A DNA stretch of 64,000 nucleotides. Source: Thermoflavimicrobium dichotomicum (GTDB lineage Bacteria > Bacillota > Bacilli > Thermoactinomycetales > Thermoactinomycetaceae). Where the stretch lies: NCBI RefSeq assembly GCF_900114055.1, contig NZ_FORR01000001.1, forward strand, positions 248,001 through 312,000, written 5' to 3'. Position numbers and translations under genes: made by a program. The notes below the pieces were generated by a model that saw nothing but the letters and a program-made list of their open reading frames with translations, made no database searches and had not been told where the DNA came from. Of the stretch, positions 1 through 8,556 are shown piece by piece. Within the stretch, counting starts at the first letter, position 1. Every line of letters begins with the position of its first letter.

Positions 1-237
1 CACTTTTTTCCGCACATGTAGATTGAAATCATTCGTCCCTATCCACCCTTTTTCCTTCCATATTCTTTAACGTGATCCAGTACGAAAAGGTGTCTTAAAA
101 TTCTCCAAAGGATTGTTCATACTTTTTACATAGCACTCTAATTATAACTATGTTAGAATAAAAAACAAAATATATAAAAATGCAATACATCCTTAATTTA
201 CCTATAAAAGAAAAAAATCCAATCGTTAAGTGATCAT

Positions 238-831
238 ATGAGAAAAACATCGAAAGTAATTGGTTTCAGTCTAATCTTCATTAGCATGATCGTAATAGCT
301 TACTTTTGGTTTCGGTCTTCCACTTATTACGATAACTACCTTCTCTCAACAATGCCAGACGACTATGTTATTTGCAGACCCAGCAACCAACCCATTTCTG
401 TCAAGGAATTAAACAGCAAACTGGAGAATAAAGGGGTTTTCAAAAATAAAGGAACAGCATTTATTGAGTTTGGAAGAAAATATGGGGTAGATCCCATACT
501 GGTTACCGCTATCGCTTTGTTTGAAACCGGGAAGGGTACATCCAATGTGGTAAAAAAATATAACAATCCTGGGGGTCTGATGGACCCCAAAAACCCAATG
601 GAATTTCAACAGTTTGATACGCTGGAAGAAGGTATCGAAGCCATGACATCCAACTTATATCGTAATTATATCAGTAAGGGACTGGAACTCCCTAAAGAAA
701 TTGCACCGATCTATGCACCTGTGGGCGCAGACAATGACATACATGACACGAACAGTAATTGGGCTCCGAACGTCACTAAATTTATCAACTATTTGGGAGG
801 ACTCGAAAAACACTGTGACACAAAAAAGTAA
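238..831 (+). CDS. Membrane-anchored lysozyme-like / glucosaminidase-family protein
   Basis: A 197-residue protein with a lone N-terminal membrane anchor (about residues 7-25), so the rest should face the outside. Residues 70-185 resemble the lysozyme-like glucosaminidase fold of cell-wall hydrolases: a GVDPILVTAIALFETG block carrying a candidate catalytic Glu, a YNNPGGLM segment, and a late ALF/NLYRNYI helix. It would cleave peptidoglycan glycan strands, but activity is inferred from the fold only. No strong Shine-Dalgarno precedes the ATG. It stands alone on the plus strand and is followed by its own hairpin terminator. The 237 bases before it are AT-rich and show nothing I recognise. Confidence 0.75.
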   Translation: MRKTSKVIGFSLIFISMIVIAYFWFRSSTYYDNYLLSTMPDDYVICRPSNQPISVKELNSKLENKGVFKNKGTAFIEFGRKYGVDPILVTAIALFETGKGTSNVVKKYNNPGGLMDPKNPMEFQQFDTLEEGIEAMTSNLYRNYISKGLELPKEIAPIYAPVGADNDIHDTNSNWAPNVTKFINYLGGLEKHCDTKK

Positions 832-843
832 CGGGATTGCAGA

Positions 844-880
844 AGGCCGCTAGATCGTCCATTTATCTGGCGGCTTTTTT
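844..880 (+). terminator. Rho-independent terminator after the lysozyme-like gene
   Basis: A GCCGC/GCGGC stem closes a 19-base loop and is followed directly by a run of six T on the plus strand, shortly after the stop codon at 831. Confidence 0.65.
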
Positions 881-933
881 ACGACAATCCCCACATTTTT
901 TCAGATTCCATCATCAATAAAATGAACGATAGG

Positions 934-978
934 AAAAAAGTCTAGTATTCCGAAGAAACAGGAATACTAGACTTTTTC
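934..978 (-). terminator. Strong bidirectional terminator
   Basis: Arms 935-951 and 961-976 pair almost perfectly (core AGTCTAGTATTCC with its complement) around a 9-base loop. T runs lie on both sides. It sits 16 bases past the stop of the minus-strand glycosyltransferase and can also stop plus-strand transcripts. Confidence 0.85.
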
Positions 979-993
979 TTCTATTATTGCAGA

Positions 994-2244
994 TTATTTC
1001 GTTTCTGCTGTTTTTTGGCTTGAAGCCACTTGTACCAGCTCTTTAAACATAGCAAAGAAACGATGTGCCAGTTTTTTACGGTCGCCTTCACGATCAATAT
1101 AATCTCGGCCATTTTTTGCAATTTGGTCCAATAAATCAGGTGTATAGGTACGCACCTCTTCGATGGCTTTGGCTAAACCTTCTGGATCTTCAGCTCCACT
1201 AAAAACTCCCAAACCATTTTTCTCTACAATTTCACGTACTTCCCCATCCACTGTGGTGATAATGGGTTTACCTACAAAAGCATAATCAAAGAGTTTATTC
1301 GGGCGCGCTCCACGGAATACTTCATTATCTGCCAATGAAATAATCCCACAATCCGCAGCGTAAGTATAATCAAAAATATCCGCTTTAGGGACAGGATCTA
1401 AAAAGTGAACATTCTCCAAACCTTCTTCTTGCTTAATCTGAATCAATCTTTCTTTTTCCGGGCCATCTCCGATTAAAACGACATGAACATCTCTTGGCAA
1501 ATATTTTCCTGCTTTCACGACATACTCCAAAGCATTGGCTGGCCCATGGGCTCCTGTATAAATCGCAACAAAATCATCAACAGGGACTCCCATTCTCCGT
1601 TTGAACTCCTCTTTACGGTCTGGATCAGGTTTCCATGAACCAAGAACAATTCCATTAGGAATGAGTTCAATTTTCCCCTGATCAATTCCCTTATTCTGAA
1701 TAAACTTCCGCTGATGTTCGGTCAATACCACGATTCGATCTGCGTTGCGATACAAAAATGATTCCATCCAGGTTAAAATACGAACAACCAAACCATTGTT
1801 TAATCCGCCCATTTTTATTAAAGAATCTGGCCATAAATCCCGAACTTCAAACACAAACGGGCATTTTTTGATTTTTGCCAGTAACCAGCCCACAAACCCA
1901 GTAAACAAATGGGGTGAAGAGGCCACTATCACATCTGGACGATTCGTAAACAATCCCCGGAAAAAGAAGACTGTGGCAAAACTGACCATATTGATGATGC
2001 GACGAAAATCATTTTTCTTATGCGGAAAAGACCAAAGCCATTTGAGCTCCAGTCTGTCTACTTTTTCCAGTGCATTTTTCTCTTCTTTGGTAATAAAAGT
2101 CCGTCTCGGATGAACAAATCTAGACATCCACAATGTCACATCAGCCTTTTCTACTTCTGCCCATTCTTTGGCTAGTTCATAGTGACGCGTAATTCCGGCA
2201 ATGTTTGGCGGTACAGCATAATGATTCACTAACCAAATACGCAA
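994..2244 (-). CDS. Glycosyltransferase family 4 (WbuB-like)
   Basis: A 416-residue GT-B fold glycosyltransferase. The N-terminal half has the MRIWLVNHYA start and an EVRDLWPDS segment typical of WbuB-like GT4 enzymes. The C-terminal half has YTGAHG and the nucleotide-sugar binding GARPNKLFDYAFVGKPI motif. It should add a sugar to a lipid-linked polysaccharide precursor at the inner membrane face; donor and acceptor cannot be read from sequence. The start is TTG, with AAGGAAG about 10 bases upstream. It lies 47 bases after an O-antigen ligase-type gene, probably in one operon, and ends at a strong terminator. Confidence 0.88.
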   Translation of the reverse strand: MRIWLVNHYAVPPNIAGITRHYELAKEWAEVEKADVTLWMSRFVHPRRTFITKEEKNALEKVDRLELKWLWSFPHKKNDFRRIINMVSFATVFFFRGLFTNRPDVIVASSPHLFTGFVGWLLAKIKKCPFVFEVRDLWPDSLIKMGGLNNGLVVRILTWMESFLYRNADRIVVLTEHQRKFIQNKGIDQGKIELIPNGIVLGSWKPDPDRKEEFKRRMGVPVDDFVAIYTGAHGPANALEYVVKAGKYLPRDVHVVLIGDGPEKERLIQIKQEEGLENVHFLDPVPKADIFDYTYAADCGIISLADNEVFRGARPNKLFDYAFVGKPIITTVDGEVREIVEKNGLGVFSGAEDPEGLAKAIEEVRTYTPDLLDQIAKNGRDYIDREGDRKKLAHRFFAMFKELVQVASSQKTAETK

Positions 2245-2291
2245 CCTTTTTCACTTCCTTAAGTGAGTTTTTACATGTTTATTCCATTGTT

Positions 2292-3659
2292 TCAAGCTTT
2301 CTGTTTTTGTTTATTACCAATGGCTACAATCGCCAACGCAATTCCTATCGTTGACCACATCGGAGTAAAGTGAATACATGAGCTTGGGGCAATCGCTCCA
2401 AAGAAAAAGCCGATCAATGACAATAAACTTGCGATCGCTCCCCAACGAATTACAGGTGAAATCGATGGAGATTTTTTGATTTGGGCCAAAAGCCATAATT
2501 GGTATAACAACCAAAGGTACAAAGCCATATACAGTACAAACACAATCACACCAAAATTGACCAGGACTTCAGCCCACCAGTTATGGATATTTACTTTATT
2601 GACTCCCTTTTTCCCTTTCATATGTGCTTCTACATTTCCTGCTCCTACACCCAAATAATGGCTTTTTTGTAAAAAGTCCAGACCATAAAGGAGCAGATAT
2701 TTACGCACGGTAATGCTTTGCCCACCAGTTCCTTCCCCTTTTTCCACTTCATCCAACTCATGGATGTTCATGGTTCCACTTTTGAGATCCTGAAAAATAC
2801 CAATGGTACTAGCCAATTTGGCCCTTCCATTTTCCGCCAATAAAAACTGGCTGAGTAATCCTACAATCAAGGCAATAGACAAGACGACCGCAACACCCTT
2901 GAATATATTGTTTTTGGTTAACTTCTCTTTTGGAACCGTAAAAGGCAAAGCGATGACCCATACAACGAAGATCAACGGGAGTGCAAAAAAGGTATTGCTA
3001 CGTGAGCCTGTAGCCAATAAACAATACAAAGCAAAGATAATGGTAAAGTAAAGAAAAACCTTCATTTTTCTTCTCAAGTTTAAAGTATGCAAGGCTGTTG
3101 CCAAAAACGGGAGAGCAAGTGTAATCGTGGTGGCAAAATCGTTTTGGTTTTGAAAGAAAGAAGTAACAGAAGCACTTTTGCTTCCCCAATAGCGTGAAGA
3201 AGGTAAATGAAAATAAGTAACGGACTCAAACAAGCCGAAATACACCATGATACTAAAGACAGCAAAAGCCACGCCCAGAGACCGCCAAATTCGTTTTTCG
3301 TCCCGGGCAAAATAAGGAAAGGCAAGACAAAGCAGAATCATCATAAACAAAAAGAACACATAACGAATTCCAAACTTTATCTGAATGACCCAAGCCAGTG
3401 AAATAACTGCATAGATAAACCAAAAAGCAAAAAATGCAATATACCAGCGGATTGGATACAAATGCGATGCTTCCAGATCTTTATATTTGAGAAATCGAAT
3501 GATCAGAAAAGCCAGAAGAACGAAAAAGGCAATCCGGAAAAAAGTTAATTTAAATTCTGGATGCAGATCAATACCAAGTGTAGGTCCCAATAAAGCAAAA
3601 GCAATCATGAAATAAAAGATTAGTTCAAGACGTTTTTGACTAAATATCTTTTCTATCAC
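2292..3659 (-). CDS. O-antigen ligase / Wzy-type polymerase membrane protein
   Basis: A 455-residue polytopic membrane protein with about 11-12 hydrophobic helices and one large external loop. That loop contains KSHYLGVGAGNVEAH, the G-x-G-x-GN segment usual in Wzy_C/O-antigen ligase proteins. It should polymerise or ligate oligosaccharide units outside the membrane. It starts with GTG, preceded by GAGGATGGGG. It is clearly paralogous to the gene at 27506-28906: both share FALLGP near the N-terminus and a nearly identical HNWWAEVLVNFGVIVF block. It precedes the GT4 gene at 994. Confidence 0.85.
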   Translation of the reverse strand: MIEKIFSQKRLELIFYFMIAFALLGPTLGIDLHPEFKLTFFRIAFFVLLAFLIIRFLKYKDLEASHLYPIRWYIAFFAFWFIYAVISLAWVIQIKFGIRYVFFLFMMILLCLAFPYFARDEKRIWRSLGVAFAVFSIMVYFGLFESVTYFHLPSSRYWGSKSASVTSFFQNQNDFATTITLALPFLATALHTLNLRRKMKVFLYFTIIFALYCLLATGSRSNTFFALPLIFVVWVIALPFTVPKEKLTKNNIFKGVAVVLSIALIVGLLSQFLLAENGRAKLASTIGIFQDLKSGTMNIHELDEVEKGEGTGGQSITVRKYLLLYGLDFLQKSHYLGVGAGNVEAHMKGKKGVNKVNIHNWWAEVLVNFGVIVFVLYMALYLWLLYQLWLLAQIKKSPSISPVIRWGAIASLLSLIGFFFGAIAPSSCIHFTPMWSTIGIALAIVAIGNKQKQKA

Positions 3660-3808
3660 CTTACCCCATCCTCAGACACATGAAAAATTTTATTCTAACA
3701 TTTAGGTACAATCATATAGAAAGCAAAAACACACATTCAATGTAACATACAAGTATTGTTTTTTGTATCCCCCTACTCAAAAAGTCAAAAAGCAGCCAAA
3801 GCGAAGAA

Positions 3809-3845
3809 CGGGCTTCCTTTATAAATTGAGCTAAAGGTAAGCCCG
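3809..3845 (-). terminator. Hairpin after the 2-epimerase gene
   Basis: CGGGCTTCCTTT (3809-3820) pairs with AAAGGTAAGCCCG with one bulge. It lies just past the stop at 3858. The following minus-strand bases are only moderately T-rich, so termination may be partial. Confidence 0.45.
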
Positions 3846-3857
3846 GCATACTTGAAA

Positions 3858-4925
3858 TTAATTTAAATCCTGCATCAACTGATTAACAATTTTTTCTGCT
3901 GCTTTTCCGTCTCCAAATACGAGGGGAATCTCATTAAAATCAACTGTAAAATGCTCTACTGCATCCAAGATTTTCTCTTTATTGGCACCAACCAATACAT
4001 TGGCTCCTAACTCAACGGTTTCGACCCACTCTGTTTCATCGCGCATGGTAATACATGGAACTTGTGCAAAAAAGGCTTCCTTCTGTACACCACCCGAATC
4101 TGTCAAGATTTTTTGTGCATGAACTTCCAGTTGCAACATATCCAAATAGCCAACAGGCTCAATGACCAAAACATAAGGGTTTTGAATCTTCAATCCGAAT
4201 TGTTCCAGTTTTCCGTGTGTTCGCGGATGAAGAGGCAAAACTGCTGGAGTGTCAAGTTCATTAACCGCCTCAATAATTTCTTTGAGTCTGGCAGGATCAT
4301 CTGTATTTTCAGCCCGGTGCAACGTAATAAGAAGATAGCGATTTGCCTCCAAACCAAACTGGCTTAAAACCCTGGATTCCTGTAATGCTAGCTGACGATT
4401 GTAATTTACCGCATCCAACATCACATCGCCCACTAAAAAGACTCCCTGTGTGATGCCTTCATTATTTAGATGGGATACAGCCGTTTTGGTTGGACAAAAT
4501 AGCCATTTTGAGACATGATCGGTCAACACACGGTTAATTTCTTCTGGCATCCGACGATTAAAACTTCTCAAACCCGCTTCCACATGAGCAACAGGGATAT
4601 GTAACTTAGCAGCAGCCAACGCTCCCGCCAAGGTAGAGTTCGTATCTCCATAAACCAACAAACAATCCGGTTTCTCTTTCAATAAAACCTCTTCTACTTT
4701 CGCGAGCATGTCCCCCGTTTGGGCACCATGTGATTTGGAACCAACATGCAAATGATAGTCAGGTACAGGAATATTCAATTCTTCGAAGAATACATCGGAC
4801 ATGGATTTATCATAATGCTGTCCAGTATGTACCAAAATTTCTTGTCCCACTTTTCTTAAGGCACGAGATACAGGTGCAGCCTTGATAAATTGTGGACGAG
4901 CCCCCACCACGGTGACGACTTTCAT
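3858..4925 (-). CDS. wbpI: UDP-sugar 2-epimerase, WbpI-like (UDP-GlcNAc(3NAc)A 2-epimerase) or MnaA
   Basis: A 355-residue non-hydrolysing UDP-sugar 2-epimerase. The N-terminus reads VVGARPQFIKAAP, where GARPQF is the form found in WbpI-type epimerases; MnaA/WecB usually has GTRPE. Other family marks are TGQHYD, VYGDTNSTLAGALAA, HVEAGLRSFNRRMPEE, LHRAENTDD, LPLHPRT and LTDSGGVQKEAFF. It would invert C2 of a UDP-2-acetamido sugar, possibly making UDP-ManNAc(3NAc)A from the product of the WbpA/B/E/D genes at 30-35 kb. Start ATG has AGGGGG 9-10 bases upstream. UDP-GlcNAc 2-epimerase activity (mnaA) remains the alternative. Confidence 0.8.
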   Translation of the reverse strand: MKVVTVVGARPQFIKAAPVSRALRKVGQEILVHTGQHYDKSMSDVFFEELNIPVPDYHLHVGSKSHGAQTGDMLAKVEEVLLKEKPDCLLVYGDTNSTLAGALAAAKLHIPVAHVEAGLRSFNRRMPEEINRVLTDHVSKWLFCPTKTAVSHLNNEGITQGVFLVGDVMLDAVNYNRQLALQESRVLSQFGLEANRYLLITLHRAENTDDPARLKEIIEAVNELDTPAVLPLHPRTHGKLEQFGLKIQNPYVLVIEPVGYLDMLQLEVHAQKILTDSGGVQKEAFFAQVPCITMRDETEWVETVELGANVLVGANKEKILDAVEHFTVDFNEIPLVFGDGKAAEKIVNQLMQDLN

Positions 4926-5173
4926 GCATGAAAACCCCCTAATGATTTATGTATCTGCTTTGAACGAAAAAATTCCTCAATTATTTTTAAAATAACTACG
5001 CAAACAAGCAAGTCAATGATCTTCACTTTGTTTATGATAACATAGCTAATTAAAAAAATATATTCATATCATGACAATGACAACTGATCCTTGAACTCGT
5101 TTCCAAACAAGACCACTTCTTCCCCAAATTCAGGGAGGGAACAGTCTGTCATCATGTAACATGAGCAATTCTA
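4926..5173. other. Intergenic region upstream of the 2-epimerase
   Basis: About 250 AT-rich bases between the hpf terminator and the epimerase start. I see no gene. It should hold the epimerase promoter, but no convincing pair of -35/-10 boxes stands out. Confidence 0.5.
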
Positions 5174-5174
5174 C

Positions 5175-5208
5175 ATAAAAAGCCTAACATCCCCAAAGAT
5201 GTTAGGCT
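5175..5208 (-). terminator. Terminator of hpf
   Basis: AGCCTAACAT (5181-5190) pairs with ATGTTAGGCT (5199-5208), an 8-base loop, followed on the minus strand by TTTTTATG. It lies 12 bases past the hpf stop. Confidence 0.9.
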
Positions 5209-5219
5209 GAATTTATCTC

Positions 5220-5777
5220 TCATTCAGGCTCAATCAAGCCATATTTTCCGTCCTTTCGCTTATAAATCACATTCACTTGATCCGTTTCGGCATTGATAAA
5301 TACAAAGAAGTTGTGACCTAATAAATCCATTTGTAAAATGGCTTCTTCGGTATCCATCGGTTTTAGTTCAAATTGTTTACGACGAACAATCTCAAAATCA
5401 CTTTCTTCCTGCTCTACGGTTGCAGTTGCCACAGACTGTATCGAAAAAGCGTTCTCTTTCTGTAGAGAGCGGAGGCTTCCATCCTGGCGTAACTTGCGAT
5501 TCACCTTCGTTTTATACTTGCGAATCTGTCGTTCCAGCTTTTCGATGACGAGATCAACAGATACATACATATCATCACTGACCTCTTCTGCACGAACCAA
5601 AAGTCCAGGATACGGAATTGTCACTTCCACCTTATGATGATCTTTCTGGACACTCAATGCTACATGTGCATCAGTTGGCTTTTCAAAATACTTTTCCAAC
5701 CGCGAAAGTTTTTTTTCAATAAACTCTCGTAATGCATCTGTGACCTCCAGATTGTTACCACGGATGACATAGTTCAT
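5220..5777 (-). CDS. hpf: Ribosome hibernation promoting factor, long form
   Basis: A 185-residue long-type HPF. Residues 1-95 form the S30AE/YfiA domain (MNYVIRGNNLEVTDALREFI start; KVEVTIPYPG strand) that binds the 30S decoding region. A linker leads to the C-terminal dimerisation domain (about 125-185, ending in a NFFVFINAETDQVNVIYKRKDG block). It pairs 70S ribosomes into inactive 100S dimers in stationary phase. AAGGAGG lies 9 bases before the ATG. A near-perfect sigma-H promoter lies just upstream, as known for B. subtilis yvyD/hpf. It is monocistronic with its own terminator. Confidence 0.95.
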   Translation of the reverse strand: MNYVIRGNNLEVTDALREFIEKKLSRLEKYFEKPTDAHVALSVQKDHHKVEVTIPYPGLLVRAEEVSDDMYVSVDLVIEKLERQIRKYKTKVNRKLRQDGSLRSLQKENAFSIQSVATATVEQEESDFEIVRRKQFELKPMDTEEAILQMDLLGHNFFVFINAETDQVNVIYKRKDGKYGLIEPE

Positions 5778-5811
5778 GAGGTGAGTCCTCCTTCCGCTTT
5801 ATAATTTATCT

Positions 5812-5838
5812 ATTCCCTTCTTCTTAAAAAATTCCTGC
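5812..5838 (-). promoter_or_regulatory. Probable sigma-H promoter of hpf
   Basis: Read on the minus strand: GCAGGAATT, 11 bases, AGGGAAT. This fits the sigma-H consensus RnAGGAWWW - 11/12 bases - RnnGAAT at every defined position. It lies about 35 bases before the hpf start codon. Confidence 0.75.
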
Positions 5839-5975
5839 CAACTTTTTTACAAACTGTTAAAGAAAAATTAATAAAAATGTAATAAAAAAACATATTTTTA
5901 ACATAGGATAGTTGCCCCCACGTTCGGTTCATCCCTTCATCTCACCACTTATAGAAGAGCAGCTTCCCAGTTAAA

Positions 5976-6006
5976 ATAAAAAACTCCCCAAGCTTGTCTT
6001 GAGGAG
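5976..6006 (-). terminator. Terminator of the polar amino-acid ABC operon
   Basis: CTCCCCAAG (5984-5992) pairs with CTTGAGGAG (5998-6006) including one G-U pair, with six T following on the minus strand. It lies 21 bases past the ATPase stop. Confidence 0.85.
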
Positions 6007-6026
6007 CAATTGCCATTCAAGGAGAT

Positions 6027-6749
6027 TTATAAAACTTTGCTTAAAAACGCTTTAGTCCGCTCATGCTGTGGAGAAGAAAAAAGGGCCTGTGGAGTACCTT
6101 CTTCAATAATATATCCATCATCCATAAACAGCACACGATCTCCCACTTCACGGGCAAATCCCATTTCATGGGTAACCACAACCATCGTCATACCTTCATT
6201 GGCCAATTCTCTCATGACAGCCAGAACTTCGCCTACCATCTCCGGATCAAGAGCAGAAGTTGGCTCGTCAAACAACATGACCTTTGGCTCCATCGCTAAA
6301 GCACGTGCAATGGCCACCCGCTGTTTTTGTCCACCCGAGAGTTGTTCCGGATAAGCATGAGCCTTATCTTGTAACCCCACTTTACGAAGAAGTTCAAGTG
6401 CTTTTTTCTCTGCTGTCTCTTTTGGCATCTTTCGAACATGGATCGGAGCCAGTGTGATATTATCTAACACCTTTTTATGTGGAAACAGTTCAAACTGCTG
6501 AAAGACCATCCCCACTTCTGAGCGCACCTGATTCAGATTTGTTTTGGGATCGGTCAGATCATGACCATTGACAATCACTTTTCCCGATGTAACTGTCTCC
6601 AATAAATTCAAACAACGTAAAAAAGTACTTTTACCGGAACCACTTGGTCCAATGACACAGACCACTTCCCGCTCTTGAATTTCCGTTGTAATCCCTTTGA
6701 GAACGAGATGGTCTCCATATTTTTTTTGCAAATTCTCTACCCTAATCAT
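6027..6749 (-). CDS. Polar amino-acid ABC transporter ATP-binding protein
   Basis: A 240-residue ABC ATPase of the GlnQ/ArtM/TcyC type. Walker A is [12 protein letters not shown] (about 34), the Q-loop lies in [12 protein letters not shown], the signature is [14 protein letters not shown] (about 135), and Walker B is [14 protein letters not shown], then the H-loop VVTHEMGFA. It energises uptake through the permease encoded 4 bases upstream. The binding protein at 7586 is the first gene of the operon. The exact amino acid cannot be assigned; glutamine, arginine and cystine systems share these motifs. Confidence 0.93.
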   Translation of the reverse strand: MIRVENLQKKYGDHLVLKGITTEIQEREVVCVIGPSGSGKSTFLRCLNLLETVTSGKVIVNGHDLTDPKTNLNQVRSEVGMVFQQFELFPHKKVLDNITLAPIHVRKMPKETAEKKALELLRKVGLQDKAHAYPEQLSGGQKQRVAIARALAMEPKVMLFDEPTSALDPEMVGEVLAVMRELANEGMTMVVVTHEMGFAREVGDRVLFMDDGYIIEEGTPQALFSSPQHERTKAFLSKVL

Positions 6750-6753
6750 ACTC

Positions 6754-7440
6754 TCACTTCTTTCTAGCTTGCGGTGTAAAGCGTTTTTCGAGATACAAAA
6801 CTACCCGGGATAATACCAATGTCAAGAGCAAATACATAACCCCAGCTGTAACATAAGGACCCATTCTCTCCAAAGTAGACTTCGCTGTTGTAAATGCTGC
6901 ATACGTAATATCATTGACTGCGATGACGGTTACCAAAGATGAATCCTTGAGCAAAGCAATAAATTCGTTTCCGAGTGGTGGCAACATACGCTTAAAGGCT
7001 TGTGGCAAAACAATCAGGCGCATGGCTTGTCCATATGTCATTCCGAGTGAACGGGCTGCTTCCATCTGTCCTTTATCAATCGACTCAATTCCACCCCGAA
7101 AAATTTCTGCAATATAGGCCCCTGCATTTAAAGATAAAGCCACAAATCCAGAAAATAGAGCAGAGGGAGGAGTCATCTGTAAAATATCTTCCCAGATCGT
7201 CGGAATCACTGCGAAATGAATGGCCAGAATTTGTAACAATAATGGGGTCCCACGAAATAAATCAATATACACACGTGCAGGTACTTTGAGATAAATTTTT
7301 CCAGATATTTGCATCAAACCCAATATGAGTCCAATGATTAAACCAAAAACAATGGCTACAACAGTCAATTCGATCGTCGTAATAAATCCGCGAACAAAAT
7401 AATCCTTATACTCAATAACCACAGACCAATCAATACTCAT
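6754..7440 (-). CDS. Polar amino-acid ABC transporter permease
   Basis: A 228-residue HisM/GlnP-type permease with about five membrane helices. Residues 60-75 carry the family segment [19 protein letters not shown], and the EAA loop is [23 protein letters not shown] chose the ATG at 7440 because GGAGG lies 10 bases upstream; an in-frame GTG at 7467 would put that SD inside the gene. It follows the binding-protein gene by 145 bases that hold DnaA boxes and a weak hairpin, and precedes the ATPase by 4 bases. Confidence 0.92.
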   Translation of the reverse strand: MSIDWSVVIEYKDYFVRGFITTIELTVVAIVFGLIIGLILGLMQISGKIYLKVPARVYIDLFRGTPLLLQILAIHFAVIPTIWEDILQMTPPSALFSGFVALSLNAGAYIAEIFRGGIESIDKGQMEAARSLGMTYGQAMRLIVLPQAFKRMLPPLGNEFIALLKDSSLVTVIAVNDITYAAFTTAKSTLERMGPYVTAGVMYLLLTLVLSRVVLYLEKRFTPQARKK

Positions 7441-7481
7441 AATAAAAATTCCTCCGTCTTCACTCACCAGTTGTTAACAAG

Positions 7482-7510
7482 TTATTCACAAAGTTATCCA
7501 CATATCCACA
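7482..7510 (+). promoter_or_regulatory. Cluster of three DnaA boxes
   Basis: TTATTCACA (7482-7490) and TTATCCACA (7494-7502) both match the DnaA-box consensus TTATNCACA exactly. ATATCCACA (7502-7510) has one mismatch. All point the same way at 12- and 8-base spacing, between the binding-protein and permease genes of one operon. Confidence 0.7.
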
Positions 7511-7552
7511 GAACATTATTTATTTATATAAAAAAAGGTTGTTTAAAGGATA

Positions 7553-7571
7553 GAAAAGGGGGAAATCCCCC
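7553..7571 (-). terminator. Weak intra-operon hairpin after the binding-protein gene
   Basis: GGGGG/CCCCC with a 4-base loop, followed on the minus strand by TTTTC. It probably allows partial read-through, giving more binding protein than permease and ATPase, as is common for such operons. Confidence 0.5.
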
Positions 7572-7585
7572 AATTTAAGCCCCTA

Positions 7586-8362
7586 CTATTTATTTCCGAA
7601 ATATTTTTTATAAATTTTGTCATAAGTTCCGTTCTGACGAATTTTTTTCAAGCCTTCATTGATTTTATTTAAAACCTCTTTATTCCCTTTTTTCACAGCA
7701 ATTCCATAGTACTCGGTTTTAAGGGAGGGATCTTCAATCGTCTGGAATTTGTCGCTACCCAGTTTCTTCAGATAATCAATGGCCACTGCTTTATCCACAA
7801 CAACGGCATCCAAACGTTTTAACTGCAGATCATCCACTGCAGCAGGAACTACATCATAACCCTTGAGATTCGCATACGTTTTTCCAAAAGCTGCTTTAAC
7901 AACTTCTTCTCCAGTTGTACCTGATTGCACTCCGATTCTTTTCCCGTTTAATTCTTTCAAACTCTTAATGTTTGAACCTTTTGGAACTAAAATCCATTGT
8001 TTTGCTTCAAAATAAGGTTCACTAAAATCGTATTTGTTCTTTCTCTCATCGGTAATGGTAATGGCCGCAATGGCTGCATCCAATTTCCCACGATCCAGAC
8101 CATCAAATACTGCATCAAAACCCATATGTTTCAGTTCTGCTTTCATTCCTGTCGCTTTGGCAATCGCATCCAGGATCTCTGCATCAAATCCAGTAATTTT
8201 TCCATCTGCTTCCAATTTCTCAAATGGAGGAAATTCTGCATTTGTACCCACTTGAATCGACGAAGTATCTTTTTTGGCTTTATCCGTTTTGGAACCACAG
8301 CCTGTTACAACAAAGACCATCACCAAGAAAGCCGTCAACAACACCGAAAATCCCTTTTTCAT
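7586..8362 (-). CDS. Amino-acid ABC transporter substrate-binding lipoprotein
   Basis: A 258-residue family-3 solute-binding protein. It has a lipoprotein signal with lipobox VTGCG near residue 22, then IQVGTNAEFPPFEKLEADGKITGFDAEI, the ITITDERKNKYDFSEPYF block and a C-terminal KIYKKYFG. It captures a polar amino acid outside the membrane for the downstream permease/ATPase. Two ATGs are in frame: AGGAGCG lies only 2 bases from the first (8368) but 8 from the second (8362), so I prefer 8362. It is paralogous to the protein at 8557. Confidence 0.92.
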   Translation of the reverse strand: MKKGFSVLLTAFLVMVFVVTGCGSKTDKAKKDTSSIQVGTNAEFPPFEKLEADGKITGFDAEILDAIAKATGMKAELKHMGFDAVFDGLDRGKLDAAIAAITITDERKNKYDFSEPYFEAKQWILVPKGSNIKSLKELNGKRIGVQSGTTGEEVVKAAFGKTYANLKGYDVVPAAVDDLQLKRLDAVVVDKAVAIDYLKKLGSDKFQTIEDPSLKTEYYGIAVKKGNKEVLNKINEGLKKIRQNGTYDKIYKKYFGNK

Positions 8363-8556
8363 CTTCATCGCTCCTAACTATTACAATCTGGAATTTGTGT
8401 GAACATTCCGCCTATAATATTAAAATAATAAGATAGTTACTTGCAATTATAATAGTAAATAAACAAATATTTCTATGCAATGAAATAATATAAATGAAAC
8501 AATATTTCTACCACTTATCTCCATCCAAGTACCTTTTGAAAAGATGATATTTATCT

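Noticed and set aside
3858-4925. Assignment as the classical MnaA UDP-GlcNAc 2-epimerase
   Set aside because: Not excluded, but the GARPQF signature and the presence of wbpA/B/E/D favour the WbpI type.
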